From assembly GCA_934591635.1 (NCBI GenBank), contig CAKTPI010000003.1:143960-207959 (forward strand): a stretch of DNA of 64,000 bases, given 5' to 3'. How positions within the stretch are numbered: the first letter of the stretch is position 1; each line of letters opens with the position of its first letter. Source of the DNA: an uncultured Oscillospiraceae bacterium (GTDB taxonomy: Bacteria > Bacillota > Clostridia > Oscillospirales > Oscillospiraceae). Of this stretch, positions 17,419 to 26,746 are shown piece by piece. The notes under the pieces were generated by a model. The model was not told the DNA's origin and did not search any database. It saw nothing but the letters and a program-made list of their open reading frames with translations. Both the position numbers and the translations under genes were made by a program.

Positions 17419-18441
17419 CTATATGATGACCATCGCATCACCGAAGGAAAAGAAACGGTATTTTGCTTCAACGGCCTGGTGATATGCATTCAGGATATGT
17501 TCTCTTCCGGCAAAAGCAGAAACCAGCATGACAAGGGTACTTTCCGGCAAGTGAAAATTGGTAATCAAAGCATTCATTGCTTTAAACTGGTAGCCGGGAT
17601 AGATAAAAATGTCCGTCCAACGGGACTTGGAGGAAAAACTTCCATCCTCGTTTACAAGGGACTCCAGAGTCCGGCAAGAAGTAGTGCCAACGCAGATAAT
17701 TCGCCCGCCAAGTGCTTTGGTTTCATTGAGAATGTCAGCAGTCTCTTCATTTATCATGCAAAGCTCGCTGTGCATATGATGGTCAAGAACATCCTCCGCC
17801 TTTACAGGACGGAAGGTACCCAACCCAACATGCAGCGTGACGAAAGCAGTTTTCACACCTTTGGCCCGGATTTTATCCAGAAGCTCTTTGGTAAAGTGCA
17901 AGCCAGCAGTAGGTGCTGCAGCGGAACCAACCTCTTTAGAATAGACCGTTTGATAGCGCTCCTGATCTGCAAGCTCTGCTTTGATGTAAGGCGGCAGAGG
18001 CATCTTGCCCAGGTGTTCCAGGATCTCTAAAAAGATTCCCTCGTAGTGGAACTCTACGATTCGGTTGCCATCTTCCTGTACTTCCTGAACAGTGGCGGTT
18101 AGTTCACCGTTTCCGAATATTACCTGATCCCCCTCCCGCATTTTGCGGCCTGGTTTGCAAAGACATTCCCATTTCTTGTTTCCCAAGTCACGCAGCAGTA
18201 ATACCTCCACTGTTCCACCGGTGGGACGGTGGCCCATCAAGCGGGCTGGAAGTACCCGGGAATCATTCAGCACCAAGCAGTCTCCGGGGTTTAGATAGTC
18301 AATGATATCATAAAAATGTTTGTGTTCAATTTCGCCGGTTTCGCGATTAAGTACCATCAAGCGGGAATTGTCCCGCTTTTCCAAAGGGGTTTGTGCAATC
18401 AGTTCTTCCGGCAAGTTGTAATAAAAGTCATGGGTCTTCAA
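17419..18441 (-). CDS. queA: S-adenosylmethionine:tRNA ribosyltransferase-isomerase
   Basis: QueA transfers and isomerises the ribosyl group of S-adenosylmethionine onto 7-aminomethyl-7-deazaguanine in tRNA, making epoxyqueuosine. Recognised by [11 protein letters not shown] at the start, [41 protein letters not shown] and [17 protein letters not shown]. The best start is TTG at 18441 (340 residues, the family length), with GGAGG 8 bases upstream; a longer frame from 18525 would begin upstream of the promoter. Diverges from dapA. The other queuosine genes are not in this window. Confidence 0.95.
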   Translation of the reverse strand: MKTHDFYYNLPEELIAQTPLEKRDNSRLMVLNRETGEIEHKHFYDIIDYLNPGDCLVLNDSRVLPARLMGHRPTGGTVEVLLLRDLGNKKWECLCKPGRKMREGDQVIFGNGELTATVQEVQEDGNRIVEFHYEGIFLEILEHLGKMPLPPYIKAELADQERYQTVYSKEVGSAAAPTAGLHFTKELLDKIRAKGVKTAFVTLHVGLGTFRPVKAEDVLDHHMHSELCMINEETADILNETKALGGRIICVGTTSCRTLESLVNEDGSFSSKSRWTDIFIYPGYQFKAMNALITNFHLPESTLVMLVSAFAGREHILNAYHQAVEAKYRFFSFGDAMVII

Positions 18442-18471
18442 TTTCTTCTCCTCCGATTTCAAAGCACGACT

Positions 18472-18500
18472 AGTATAGTCGATTCTCGCGTAATTTGCAA
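18472..18500 (-). promoter_or_regulatory. Promoter of queA
   Basis: TTGCAA (18495-18500) and TATACT (18472-18477) on the minus strand with a 17-base spacer, about 30 bases upstream of the TTG start. Confidence 0.7.
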
Positions 18501-18548
18501 CAGACAAATTGAATTTCACTTGCATAAACTGGAACGGAGGTGCTTTTC

Positions 18549-19436
18549 ATGACAAGGCCATTATTCACCGGTGCCTGCACGGCACTCGTCACCCCTTTCT
18601 TAAATGGAGAGGTTAATTTTCCTATGCTGGAGCGCCTGATATCCAGGCAGCTGGAAGCAGGTATCCGTGCCATCGTCGTGTGTGGAACCACAGGTGAGTC
18701 CGCAACCCTTGCAGACGACGAGAAATTGGAAATCATTTCAAAAGCAAAGAATTTTGTTAAGAATGACTGTCTGATTATCGCTGGAACCGGTTCAAATGAC
18801 ACGGTTCATGCCGTGCTGCTAAGCGAAGCTGCGCAACATGCTGGGGCAGATGCACTGCTGATTGTCAGTCCATATTACAACAAGGCAACCGGAGAAGGAC
18901 TGTATCAGCATTTCCGCGCAGTGGCACAGGCGGTCGATCTCCCCGTCATTTTATATAATGTCCCATCTCGTACAGGCGTGGATGTGCCGTTTTCCGTATA
19001 TAAACAGCTGGCAGACATCCCAAATATTGCCGGCGTGAAGGAAGCATCCGGTGACATGGCAAAAATTCTTTCCATTCGCGCGCAATGTCCTGTAGATTTT
19101 TCTGTATGGAGTGGCTGTGATGAATTGATCGTCCCGACTCTTTCATTGGGAGGCCAAGGTGTCATTTCTGTTTTATCTAACCTGTATCCCGAGTTAACGC
19201 AAACAATGGTTCGTGCAGGACTGGATGGAGATTTCGACACTGCTGCCGACTTACAGATTCGTTTTGCTCCCATTATCCGAGCACTGTTCAGTCAAGTCAA
19301 TCCTATCCCGGTTAAGGCCGCCATGAAACTGCTGGGTTACGACTGTGGAGAATGTCGGCTACCGTTGACTCCTCCCACGGATACACTTTTCCGACAATTG
19401 CACTCCGTGATTCAGCAGCCAGGTATACCGCAGTAA
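18549..19436 (+). CDS. dapA: 4-hydroxy-tetrahydrodipicolinate synthase
   Basis: DapA condenses pyruvate with aspartate semialdehyde, the first committed step of lysine/diaminopimelate synthesis, and in spore formers also feeds dipicolinate. The 295-residue protein has the (beta/alpha)8 signature GTTGESATL, the catalytic Tyr in YNVPSRTG and the Schiff-base Lys in GVKEASGD. ATG at 18549 has CGGAGG 8 bases upstream. It stands alone and ends at a strong terminator. Confidence 0.95.
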   Translation: MTRPLFTGACTALVTPFLNGEVNFPMLERLISRQLEAGIRAIVVCGTTGESATLADDEKLEIISKAKNFVKNDCLIIAGTGSNDTVHAVLLSEAAQHAGADALLIVSPYYNKATGEGLYQHFRAVAQAVDLPVILYNVPSRTGVDVPFSVYKQLADIPNIAGVKEASGDMAKILSIRAQCPVDFSVWSGCDELIVPTLSLGGQGVISVLSNLYPELTQTMVRAGLDGDFDTAADLQIRFAPIIRALFSQVNPIPVKAAMKLLGYDCGECRLPLTPPTDTLFRQLHSVIQQPGIPQ

Positions 19437-19450
19437 TCTCTCCATAAAGG

Positions 19451-19493
19451 ATCATCCGAATCGGTTCTGCCAAAACCGACTCGGATGATTTTC
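19451..19493 (+). terminator. Terminator of dapA
   Basis: A 16-bp stem with one mismatch (19451-19466 with 19474-19489) followed by TTTCTTAT. It lies 15 bases after the dapA stop and also separates it from the converging GNAT gene. Confidence 0.8.
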
Positions 19494-19506
19494 TTATCTG
19501 AAGACT

Positions 19507-19986
19507 TTATTCAGGGATATCCATCTCCATATACCGCCGATAAGTTTGGAAGCCAACGGCCTGATAAAACTTCTGGGCATCCTGATTGAATTCCCATACG
19601 TCCAATTCTATCCGGGGAAAGCCCCTTTTATGAGCTTCCTCCCGGCAGAAAGCAATCAGGGCCGTAGCAATTCCCTGACGTCTGAATTCCGGGGCAACAC
19701 CAAATTCCTCTATCCGGTAAAAGCATCGCGGTTTGTTGTATGGGCTTTCCGTTCGAGCAATATATTGTGCCGTTACGAATCCGCAAACCATCTCGCCACT
19801 GACTGCCACAATCACGTCCGAAGTTTCCGACATAAGCTCCTCGTAAACATGCTGCTGCAATTCCTGGCAGAAATCCGAACGGAAAATATCCGGTCGCCCC
19901 TCCGCGTGAAGCGTGTTTACATGTTTTCGGAGGGCATTAACCTGCGGCATGTCCTCCAGGGATGCGTAACGTATCCAAAAATCCAT
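19507..19986 (-). CDS. GNAT-family N-acetyltransferase
   Basis: A 159-residue acetyl-CoA-dependent acetyltransferase. The acetyl-CoA loop is RRQGIATAL (motif A) after FGVAPEF, and the C-terminal YQAVGFQTYRRYMEMDI is typical. It lies 16 bases after tyrS on the same strand and is probably the last gene of the T-box operon. Substrate unknown. Confidence 0.85.
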   Translation of the reverse strand: MDFWIRYASLEDMPQVNALRKHVNTLHAEGRPDIFRSDFCQELQQHVYEELMSETSDVIVAVSGEMVCGFVTAQYIARTESPYNKPRCFYRIEEFGVAPEFRRQGIATALIAFCREEAHKRGFPRIELDVWEFNQDAQKFYQAVGFQTYRRYMEMDIPE

Positions 19987-20002
19987 TGCGATTCTCTCTC
20001 GC

Positions 20003-21229
20003 TTATTTCAAGACTGCTTTGTGGAAAACTTTCTTACCCTTGCGAATCTTTACGCCGTCCTTCAGCATGGCTTCTGTAATCATAAAAGAAGGTGCAGGGA
20101 CTTTCTCGTCATTGACCAGGACACCTCCCTGGGTCACCAAGGTGCGGGCTTCCTTATTGGAAGAAGCCAGTTTGCAGGCAACCATCAGACTGAGAATGCC
20201 AATCTGACCGTCAGAAAGCTGATCAGCGGTAATTTCAGTGGTAGGCATGTTTTCATCATCCCCATTGCCGCTGACAAACAGCGCTTTGGCCGCAGCCTGA
20301 GCTTTGTTTGCTTCCTCCTCGCCGTGAACCATCTTGGTCAGCTCGTAGGCCAGGATTTCCTTTGCCTGGTTGATTCGTGCGTCCTTCCAGGTATTCATCT
20401 CATCAATCTGCTCCAGCGGCAGGAAGGTGAGCATCCGGACGCACTTCATTACATCGGCATCGCCAACATTCCGCCAGTACTGGTAGAATTCAAAGGGAGA
20501 GGTCTTGTTGGGATCCAGCCAGACAGCATTGCCGGCGGTCTTTCCCATCTTGTTACCCTGAGAATCCGTGAGCAGTGTAATGGTCATGCAGTGTGCATCT
20601 TTCCCCAACTTTTTACGAATCAACTCTGTGCCGCCCAGCATATTGCTCCATTGATCGTTGCCGCCAAACTGCATATTGCAGTTGTAATGCTGGAACAGGT
20701 AGTAAAAGTCGTAGGACTGCATAATCATATAGTTAAATTCCAAGAAACTCAGGCCGCGCTCCATCCGCTGCTTGTAGCAATCTGCGCGAAGCATGTTGTT
20801 TACAGAGAAGCAGGCGCCAACTTCCCGCAGCAGCTCTACATAGTTCAGACCCAGCAGCCAGTCACCGTTGTTGACCATCTGGGCCTTGCCCTCGCCGAAC
20901 TCAATGAACCGCGCCATCTGCTTCTTGAAACAGGCTGCATTATGGTCAATATCCTCACGGGTAAGCATCTTACGCATGTCGGTACGGCCGGAAGGATCGC
21001 CAATCATGGTGGTGCCGCCGCCGATCAAAGCGATCGGTTTGTTGCCCGCCATTTGGAGCCGCTTCATCAGCGTCAGGGCCATAAAGTGCCCCGCGGTGAG
21101 GCTGTCTGCCGTGCAGTCAAAGCCAATATAGAAAGTAGCCTTGCCGGCATTGATCATTTCACGAATTTCTGCTTCATTGGTCACCTGGGCAATAAGGCCC
21201 CGGGCAACCAGTTCGTCGTACAGTTGCAT
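20003..21229 (-). CDS. tyrS: Tyrosyl-tRNA synthetase
   Basis: Charges tRNA-Tyr. The class I HIGH equivalent is SLTAGHFMAL (about 42-51), the tyrosine-binding region QSYDFYYLFQ and the KMSKS equivalent KMGKT follow, and an S4 RNA-binding domain closes the protein (KEARTLVTQGGVLVND). ATG at 21229 (408 residues) has AAAGGA 9 bases upstream, whereas the longer frame overlaps the preceding gene. It is 19 bases downstream of an M28 peptidase gene and under control of a T-box leader that reads tyrosine. Confidence 0.96.
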   Translation of the reverse strand: MQLYDELVARGLIAQVTNEAEIREMINAGKATFYIGFDCTADSLTAGHFMALTLMKRLQMAGNKPIALIGGGTTMIGDPSGRTDMRKMLTREDIDHNAACFKKQMARFIEFGEGKAQMVNNGDWLLGLNYVELLREVGACFSVNNMLRADCYKQRMERGLSFLEFNYMIMQSYDFYYLFQHYNCNMQFGGNDQWSNMLGGTELIRKKLGKDAHCMTITLLTDSQGNKMGKTAGNAVWLDPNKTSPFEFYQYWRNVGDADVMKCVRMLTFLPLEQIDEMNTWKDARINQAKEILAYELTKMVHGEEEANKAQAAAKALFVSGNGDDENMPTTEITADQLSDGQIGILSLMVACKLASSNKEARTLVTQGGVLVNDEKVPAPSFMITEAMLKDGVKIRKGKKVFHKAVLK

Positions 21230-21248
21230 AGTTAAAAATCCTTTCTTA

Positions 21249-22172
21249 TTATACTGCGCTGCTGACAAACCTTATCAGCATGTCACGCAGAAGTTTGACG
21301 TTTGTTTCATCCAAAATTGTATCCTTAGGAGTATGAATACGAGAAAGATACGGCCCTGCTTTCCCGCGGTTCAATGCGCAAATGCCTACACCGTACGGGA
21401 AATTGAGTTGATCAGAGGGATAAACAGCAAAGCCCTTGGTACGGACAACAACTGTTTTTTTACCGAATGTTCCCACCAATTTTTGAAGCGACAGCAGCTT
21501 TGCACCGGACTTCTTGAGCTTTCCGCCAGGGAAAAAATAAATATCATCCCCATCCCCCACGCAGTCCAGGTTCAGCACTAACTGGCGGGCCGTTTCTCCC
21601 TTATGCTTTTTCTGGTAGGAGGAAGAACCAATCAGGCCTGCCTCCTCCAAATCAAAGAGTACAAAACAGACGTTTTTGCGGGAAGTCTCTGGCAGAGATT
21701 CCGCAATTTCCAAGAGCGTAACCACACCGGAAGTGTTGTCGTTTACATTTGATGGGTTTGCAGGGCCAACCATCATCATAATGATCGCCGTCCATAGCAG
21801 AATCAGAAAGAGAAAATATCCTATATCAAAGGAATGCAGGCAGTATCCCACCAGGGATCCAATCCCGGCAGTCGGCACGATCAGTACCAGGCAAATAAAA
21901 AGTTGGAATAGCAAAAAAATTCCCAGATTACAGGGGGTAATAAAATTAGGGAACGGCAGTCTTGCACAGGTATCGTAGTGAGCAGTAACCAAATATCTGG
22001 CAGCTTTGGGATCTCCAATCACCAGGTTCTTACTGTGGGCACTCCCCTCTTCAACCGAAACAGTATATCCACGGTTTTCCAGCCAGCGCTTGACATCATC
22101 GCGGAACGTTTCCTTCTGTTTCTTCGATTTCCTTACAGGATAGCATTGCACCACATCCATCGGTGTATTCAT
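21249..22172 (-). CDS. Membrane-anchored M28-family peptidase
   Basis: A 307-residue zinc aminopeptidase-like protein with an unusual membrane insertion. AHYDTC supplies the first ligand, then two or three hydrophobic helices (about 80-145) interrupt the catalytic domain, followed by NDNTSGVVTLLE (bridging Asp), FDLEEAGLIGS (catalytic Glu pair), LDCVG and the late His in RIHTPKD. All metal ligands seem kept. ATG at 22172 follows GGAGGA. It is the first gene after a tyrosine T-box and precedes tyrS, so it may release tyrosine from peptides (inference). Confidence 0.85.
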   Translation of the reverse strand: MNTPMDVVQCYPVRKSKKQKETFRDDVKRWLENRGYTVSVEEGSAHSKNLVIGDPKAARYLVTAHYDTCARLPFPNFITPCNLGIFLLFQLFICLVLIVPTAGIGSLVGYCLHSFDIGYFLFLILLWTAIIMMMVGPANPSNVNDNTSGVVTLLEIAESLPETSRKNVCFVLFDLEEAGLIGSSSYQKKHKGETARQLVLNLDCVGDGDDIYFFPGGKLKKSGAKLLSLQKLVGTFGKKTVVVRTKGFAVYPSDQLNFPYGVGICALNRGKAGPYLSRIHTPKDTILDETNVKLLRDMLIRFVSSAV

Positions 22173-22193
22173 TTTCTCGCTCCTCCTAAATTG

Positions 22194-22454
22194 AAACGCC
22201 CTCTGTCCTTGCGGACAGAGGGCGCAAACATGCACGGTACCACCTCTGGTGCGACAGAGCCTCACGACTCCATCCTCAGGCCGTCCAATAACGGCTCTCG
22301 CTATATTGGGCGACCCCATCCTGCCCTACTAAAAATTCAGGCAGACCACTCCGGGAGGTATTTCAGCGAACTTCCCCGCATGCCTTGCACCAATCGGCAG
22401 CTCTCTGGCAGGAAGCGAATCGCTTACTTCATCCCATCTACGTGTTAATCTATT
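22194..22454 (-). promoter_or_regulatory. T-box leader, tyrosine-specific
   Basis: On the minus strand the leader shows the conserved T-box AGAGGTGGTACCGTG (around 22235-22249), a Stem I with AGTA and GAGAG elements, and TGAAATACCTCC near 22355, where TAC reads as a tyrosine specifier. In the T-box bulge TGGT the variable base T would pair with the A73 discriminator of tRNA-Tyr. A 12-bp terminator stem (22197-22208 with 22213-22224) follows. The alternative antiterminator would form with uncharged tRNA-Tyr. It controls the M28 peptidase and tyrS. Confidence 0.9.
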
Positions 22455-22460
22455 GGCGAT

Positions 22461-22489
22461 ATCCTAACAAAGAAATAACGTTTTGTCAA
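22461..22489 (-). promoter_or_regulatory. Promoter of the T-box operon
   Basis: A consensus TTGACA (22484-22489), 17-base spacer and TAGGAT (22461-22466) on the minus strand, just after the end of the ASCH gene. Confidence 0.8.
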
Positions 22490-22920
22490 GGGTAAACTCG
22501 CATAAATTCTTCACACACCACCGGCATATCCTCATTAAAAGTCAGCCCGGCGGCTTCCATTTCCTTGGTGAAAAAGTCCCGATGTACATCTCTCCAGAAA
22601 TTCAGGCTCCGATCGCCCTCGCCCTCCAGGAAAGCATGATCAGCACCGACCTTCCAAAAAGGCACCACGTAAACCTTGGTTGTGCGAATCACGCAGACGG
22701 CCTCGTCCCTCGCGTTCAGTACAACACTGTACTCCCCCGCCGTTGGGAGTGGCTCTTGCTCCTGCTCATACACAGGGTAGGCAGAAGCCGTAGCAGTTTT
22801 GATACCGCTTCGAACCAGTTCTGCCAATGCATCCGGTGCCCCGCCGAAAGCCCACGCTTCATAGTTTGCCTGAACATTTGATTTTTCGCAGTAGCGCTCC
22901 CACATTTCCGCAGCATTCAC
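22486..22920 (-). CDS. ASCH-domain protein
   Basis: A 144-residue protein with the ASCH fold of putative RNA-binding or nucleoside-processing function: the conserved GIKTATASAYP and RTTKVYVVPF stretches and a C-terminal FWRDVHRDFF are visible. GTG at 22920 is preferred, with AAAGG about 9 bases upstream; another GTG at 22929 overlaps the recN stop. It is translationally close to recN and so probably the last gene of that operon. Confidence 0.8.
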   Translation of the reverse strand: MNAAEMWERYCEKSNVQANYEAWAFGGAPDALAELVRSGIKTATASAYPVYEQEQEPLPTAGEYSVVLNARDEAVCVIRTTKVYVVPFWKVGADHAFLEGEGDRSLNFWRDVHRDFFTKEMEAAGLTFNEDMPVVCEEFMRVYP

Positions 22921-22925
22921 AATAA

Positions 22926-24575
22926 TCACCCTTTCAGCATTTCTTCCGCACTTTTCAGCGTGGTCTCCGTAATGTTGGCACCGCCAATAATTCTCGCAAG
23001 CTCCCGTTTTCTTCCCTCAAAGTCCAGAGGGGTCACGGTCGTGTAAGTACGTCCATCCCGTTCGGCTTTGGATATAAGCATGTGGGTATTGGCCAGAGCA
23101 GCCATCTGAGGCAGATGGGTCACACAAAGCACTTGCTTGTGCTGCGCCAGCTTGCGCAACTTTTCCGCCACCTTTTGTGCGGCACGGCCAGAAACGCCGG
23201 TGTCCACCTCATCAAAAATCAGAGTTGCAATCTGATCTTTCTCAGCCAGAACATTCTTCATTGAAAGCATGATACGCGCCAGCTCGCCGCCGGATGCAAC
23301 CTTACTCAGGGGTTTCAGTGCTTCCCCTGCGTTGGCAGACAGATAAAACGCCACGGCATCCGCACCGCTGGGCATCAGATCCTGCTCCTGGAAGACACAC
23401 TCAAACTGTACCCGCGGCATATCCAGTTCACTCAATTCCTGCAAAATACGCTGCGACATGGCACGGGCATTTTTCTTGCGGTTTTCACGAAGCAGCTTTG
23501 CCGCATTCCAGGCTTCTTCCTCTGCCTTTTGCAGTTTCTGCTTCAAACGCTCCAAATGGTCATCAGCAAATTCAATATCATCCAGTTCTTTTCTGGCTTT
23601 GTCCAGATAATCAAGGATATCCTGACAGGTCGCGCCATATTTCTTCCGCAGCCGATGAATGATATCCAGCCGAGACTCAATTTGCTCCAGTTCATCCGCC
23701 GAATAACTCAAATCATCTCTGGCATCCTTGGTTTCCTCCGCAATATCCCGAACCTGATACATAAGATCCGTCACGCGATCATGGAGTGAGGCAAACCGGT
23801 CGCTGAAGCGCGCCAGCCGTCCCAATGCATGTTCCGCCTGGGCCAAAAGCCCAGAAGCTCCATCAGATTCCTCATCCCCATACAGGGCCTCTACCGCCTC
23901 ATCCATACCCTTAGATAGGCGCTCCGCGTTCTGCAGGAGCTTACGGCGCTCCTCCAGCACATCATCCTCGCCTGGCTCCAGCTCGGCTTTCTCAATTTCT
24001 GCAACTTGATATTGCAGGGTCTCCACCCGACGAAGCTTTTCGCCTTCATCCATTGTCATCTTCTGAATATCCCGCCGCAGGGCCGCAACAGCCTCATATT
24101 TCTCGCGGTAGGTATCCCGCAGTGCCTGATTAGAAGCAAAATTATCCAGAAATATCAAATGATTTTCTTCATCAAACAGGGATGCCGAATCATGCTGGCC
24201 GTGGATATTAATCAGCTGGATTCCTAATTGGTGCAGCATCGCAACCGACACAAGAGCTCCATTAACCCGGCATATATTCTTACCGTCAAGAGATATATCC
24301 CGCTGGATTACCGTCTCTGGGTCGTAGGCTACCCCGTTCTCTGTAAACCAGGAAAAAGCCGGCACCTGACTGAACACTGCACGGACGGACGCTTTGCTGG
24401 TACCGGTACGGATCATGTCCCGATAGGCACGTTCCCCCATAATCGCAGAGATTGCATCAATTACAATGGATTTACCGGCACCGGTCTCACCCGTCAGCAC
24501 GTTAAAGCCCGCATCAAAAGAAATATCCGCGCTCTCAATAACCGCGATATTTTCAATATGCAGAAGATTCAGCAC
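22926..24575 (-). CDS. recN: DNA repair protein RecN
   Basis: An SMC-like ATPase that acts on double-strand breaks. The 549-residue protein has an N-terminal Walker A GETGAGKSIV (about 29-38), long coiled-coil arms (about 150-380), and C-terminal LSKVASGGELARIMLS signature and IFDEVDTGVSG Walker B. Full length for the family. It follows argR by 23 bases, the order common in Firmicutes. Confidence 0.95.
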   Translation of the reverse strand: MLNLLHIENIAVIESADISFDAGFNVLTGETGAGKSIVIDAISAIMGERAYRDMIRTGTSKASVRAVFSQVPAFSWFTENGVAYDPETVIQRDISLDGKNICRVNGALVSVAMLHQLGIQLINIHGQHDSASLFDEENHLIFLDNFASNQALRDTYREKYEAVAALRRDIQKMTMDEGEKLRRVETLQYQVAEIEKAELEPGEDDVLEERRKLLQNAERLSKGMDEAVEALYGDEESDGASGLLAQAEHALGRLARFSDRFASLHDRVTDLMYQVRDIAEETKDARDDLSYSADELEQIESRLDIIHRLRKKYGATCQDILDYLDKARKELDDIEFADDHLERLKQKLQKAEEEAWNAAKLLRENRKKNARAMSQRILQELSELDMPRVQFECVFQEQDLMPSGADAVAFYLSANAGEALKPLSKVASGGELARIMLSMKNVLAEKDQIATLIFDEVDTGVSGRAAQKVAEKLRKLAQHKQVLCVTHLPQMAALANTHMLISKAERDGRTYTTVTPLDFEGRKRELARIIGGANITETTLKSAEEMLKG

Positions 24576-24598
24576 GGAAAAGCCTCCTCATTTTAATT

Positions 24599-25057
24599 TT
24601 ACTTGATTAGTCCGTGAATTTCACCACAAAAAGCCGCAGCTGCGTTGGCATCCCGCATAATGGCGATGACGGTATCGTCCCCCGCCAGGGTACCAAGCAC
24701 GACACTGCGGCTCATTGCATCCAGCGCAGAAGCCGCCGCATTGGCAAGGCCAGGCAACGTGTGAATGACAATGATATTCTGGGCATAGTCAAAGCTCGTG
24801 ACGCTCTCACGGAAAATGGTATTTAACCGGCTGGAAAAGGTATTGGTCACCTCTCGAGAGGCGGTCGTATAGTGATAGGTTCCAAGACTTGTCAACTCCT
24901 TGACAATGCGCAGTTGCTTAATATCTCTGGAAATGGTTGCCTGAGTACTTGCAAATCCTGCTTCATTCAGTTCCTGAAGCAGCTGCTCCTGGGTTTCGAT
25001 GTCCTGGTTGGAAATGATTTCCATAATTTTCGCCTGACGGTCTGACTTGATACCCAT
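24599..25057 (-). CDS. argR: Arginine repressor
   Basis: ArgR/AhrC senses arginine and controls its synthesis and breakdown. The 152 residues hold an N-terminal winged helix (ASTQATISRDIKQL) and a C-terminal hexamerisation and arginine-binding domain with LAGDDTVIAI (the GTIAGDDT arginine motif). It lies 13 bases downstream of nadK in the conserved dxs-tlyA-nadK-argR-recN group. Confidence 0.95.
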   Translation of the reverse strand: MGIKSDRQAKIMEIISNQDIETQEQLLQELNEAGFASTQATISRDIKQLRIVKELTSLGTYHYTTASREVTNTFSSRLNTIFRESVTSFDYAQNIIVIHTLPGLANAAASALDAMSRSVVLGTLAGDDTVIAIMRDANAAAAFCGEIHGLIK

Positions 25058-25070
25058 GCCTCTTTTCTCC

Positions 25071-25934
25071 TTACCCTTTTCGGAATTTTATATTGACGAC
25101 ATCATAAAAACTACGGTCGTTTAGCCGGACAAGCCGCGTTTCCAGCTTGGATTTTTTAATCGTGACCACGTCCCCCATATTCAGGCGCAATGTTTTTCCT
25201 CCGTCTACACTTAGATAGGCATTGCGTCTGGAATTGCTGGTCATGCCAACCGTGATTACCCGTTTACCCGATGCCACAATACAACGACTTGCCATATCGT
25301 GAGAACAAATGGGAGTAATGATAATGCTTTCCGCTTCCGGCTCTACAATCGGGCCGCCGGCAGAAAGGCTGTAAGCTGTAGAACCGGTAGGGGTAGAGAC
25401 AATGACCCCATCACCGCCGCATTCCATTGCCTGAATACCATCGCACTTTACTGCCAAATGGACAATCCGTGCAACAGCCCCCTTGGTGATTACGGCATCA
25501 TTAAGGCAAATATCGTGGAAAATAATCTCCCGGTCCCGCTGCACTGTAACGTCCAGCATCATCCGGTTGTCAATCGTGAATTTTCCATCCGCAAGGAGCT
25601 TGAGTTTATCCAGTTCTGTACTCTCCAGCTCCGCCATAAAGCCCATGGTACCAATGTTAACGCCCAATAGCGGCAAACCCCGTCTGGTTGCAGCCTTGGC
25701 AATATGCAGGATGGTGCCGTCTCCCCCAAAGCAAACAACCAAATCAGCATTTCCAAGCTCCCGGTCAAGGCGATAAAACCGGATATCCTTGGGGAGTTCA
25801 CAGCTTCGCTCCACCTCAAAAGGCAGACAGGCCTTCACCTGGAAACCGGCTTCCTTCAAAATTTGCATTGCGCTGCGCAGTGTATGAAAATTTTTATCCC
25901 GATAAGGATTGGGAGTGAGGATCAGGTTTTTCAT
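25071..25934 (-). CDS. nadK: NAD kinase
   Basis: Phosphorylates NAD to NADP using ATP or polyphosphate. The 287 residues include the invariant GGDGT motif (CFGGDGTILHIA, about 68-79), the NDAVI motif and the Gly-rich TGSTAYSLSAGGPI. It overlaps the tlyA stop by 4 bases, so translation is coupled. Confidence 0.95.
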   Translation of the reverse strand: MKNLILTPNPYRDKNFHTLRSAMQILKEAGFQVKACLPFEVERSCELPKDIRFYRLDRELGNADLVVCFGGDGTILHIAKAATRRGLPLLGVNIGTMGFMAELESTELDKLKLLADGKFTIDNRMMLDVTVQRDREIIFHDICLNDAVITKGAVARIVHLAVKCDGIQAMECGGDGVIVSTPTGSTAYSLSAGGPIVEPEAESIIITPICSHDMASRCIVASGKRVITVGMTSNSRRNAYLSVDGGKTLRLNMGDVVTIKKSKLETRLVRLNDRSFYDVVNIKFRKG

Positions 25935-26746
25935 ACATCCGCTCCTTTATCCAGCGCATCATGTGCCTGACGGACAACATCCGCCGGGTTTGGGCAGCTT
26001 TCCGGGAAATCATTCAAGGTTAAATGCGCAAGAAATTCAATATTGCCCTCCGGCCCCTTCACTGGTGAAAAGGTAAGCCCCAAAATGTGAAACTGTTGCT
26101 CATGGGCAAGGGTTACAAACTGCTCCAGAACCTCCAGATGGGTCTGAGGGTCGCGGACGACTCCCTTCTTGCCCACCTTCTCTTTACCGGCCTCAAACTG
26201 AGGTTTAATCAGACAAAGTACCTGACCGGTCGGCTTGAGCAGTGCCTTAATTGCAGGCAGGACAATCTTCAAAGAAATAAAGCTCACGTCAACAACAGAA
26301 AGATCCAGCGGCTCCCCTAACTGCTCCGGCGTGACGTAGCGGATATTCGTCCGTTCCATCACTACAACACGGGGATCAGAGCGAATCTTCCAATCCAGTT
26401 GACCGTAACCAACGTCAATGGCAAAGACCTTCTTCGCTCCCTGCTGCAGCAAACAATCCGTGAAGCCGCCTGTTGATGCGCCGGAATCAGAGCAGACATA
26501 GCCGACAGGCTTTACCCCAAAATCCCGCAGCGCCTTTTCCAGCTTCAAGCCGCCCCGGCTGACATAGGGACACACTGCCCCGCGCACCTCAATTTCTACA
26601 GACTCTTCATAAGAAATGCCAGGCTTATCTGCCTTCTGTCCATCCACATACACCAAGCCGCTCATTATGATTGCCTGCGCTTTCGAGCGTGTCTCTGCGT
26701 AGCCGAGGTCGGTCAGCAGCACATCCAGCCGCTTCTTATTCTTCAT
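25931..26746 (-). CDS. tlyA: TlyA-family rRNA 2'-O-methyltransferase
   Basis: A 271-residue protein with an N-terminal S4 domain (LDVLLTDLGYAETRSKAQAII) and a C-terminal FtsJ/RrmJ-like methyltransferase: SDSGASTGGFTDCLLQQGA binds S-adenosylmethionine, and DVSFISL and LIKPQFEAG follow. The family methylates 16S/23S rRNA; some members are also called hemolysin A. It overlaps dxs by 11 bases. Confidence 0.92.
   Translation of the reverse strand: MKNKKRLDVLLTDLGYAETRSKAQAIIMSGLVYVDGQKADKPGISYEESVEIEVRGAVCPYVSRGGLKLEKALRDFGVKPVGYVCSDSGASTGGFTDCLLQQGAKKVFAIDVGYGQLDWKIRSDPRVVVMERTNIRYVTPEQLGEPLDLSVVDVSFISLKIVLPAIKALLKPTGQVLCLIKPQFEAGKEKVGKKGVVRDPQTHLEVLEQFVTLAHEQQFHILGLTFSPVKGPEGNIEFLAHLTLNDFPESCPNPADVVRQAHDALDKGADV

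Noticed and set aside
17217..17426. A 69-codon plus-strand ORF after the recombinase fragment
   Set aside because: It begins in the hairpin at 17199-17233, lacks a ribosome site and is AT-rich with low complexity.
20021..21235. A 404-codon plus-strand ORF opposite tyrS
   Set aside because: tyrS motifs are on the minus strand; this frame has no recognisable domain.
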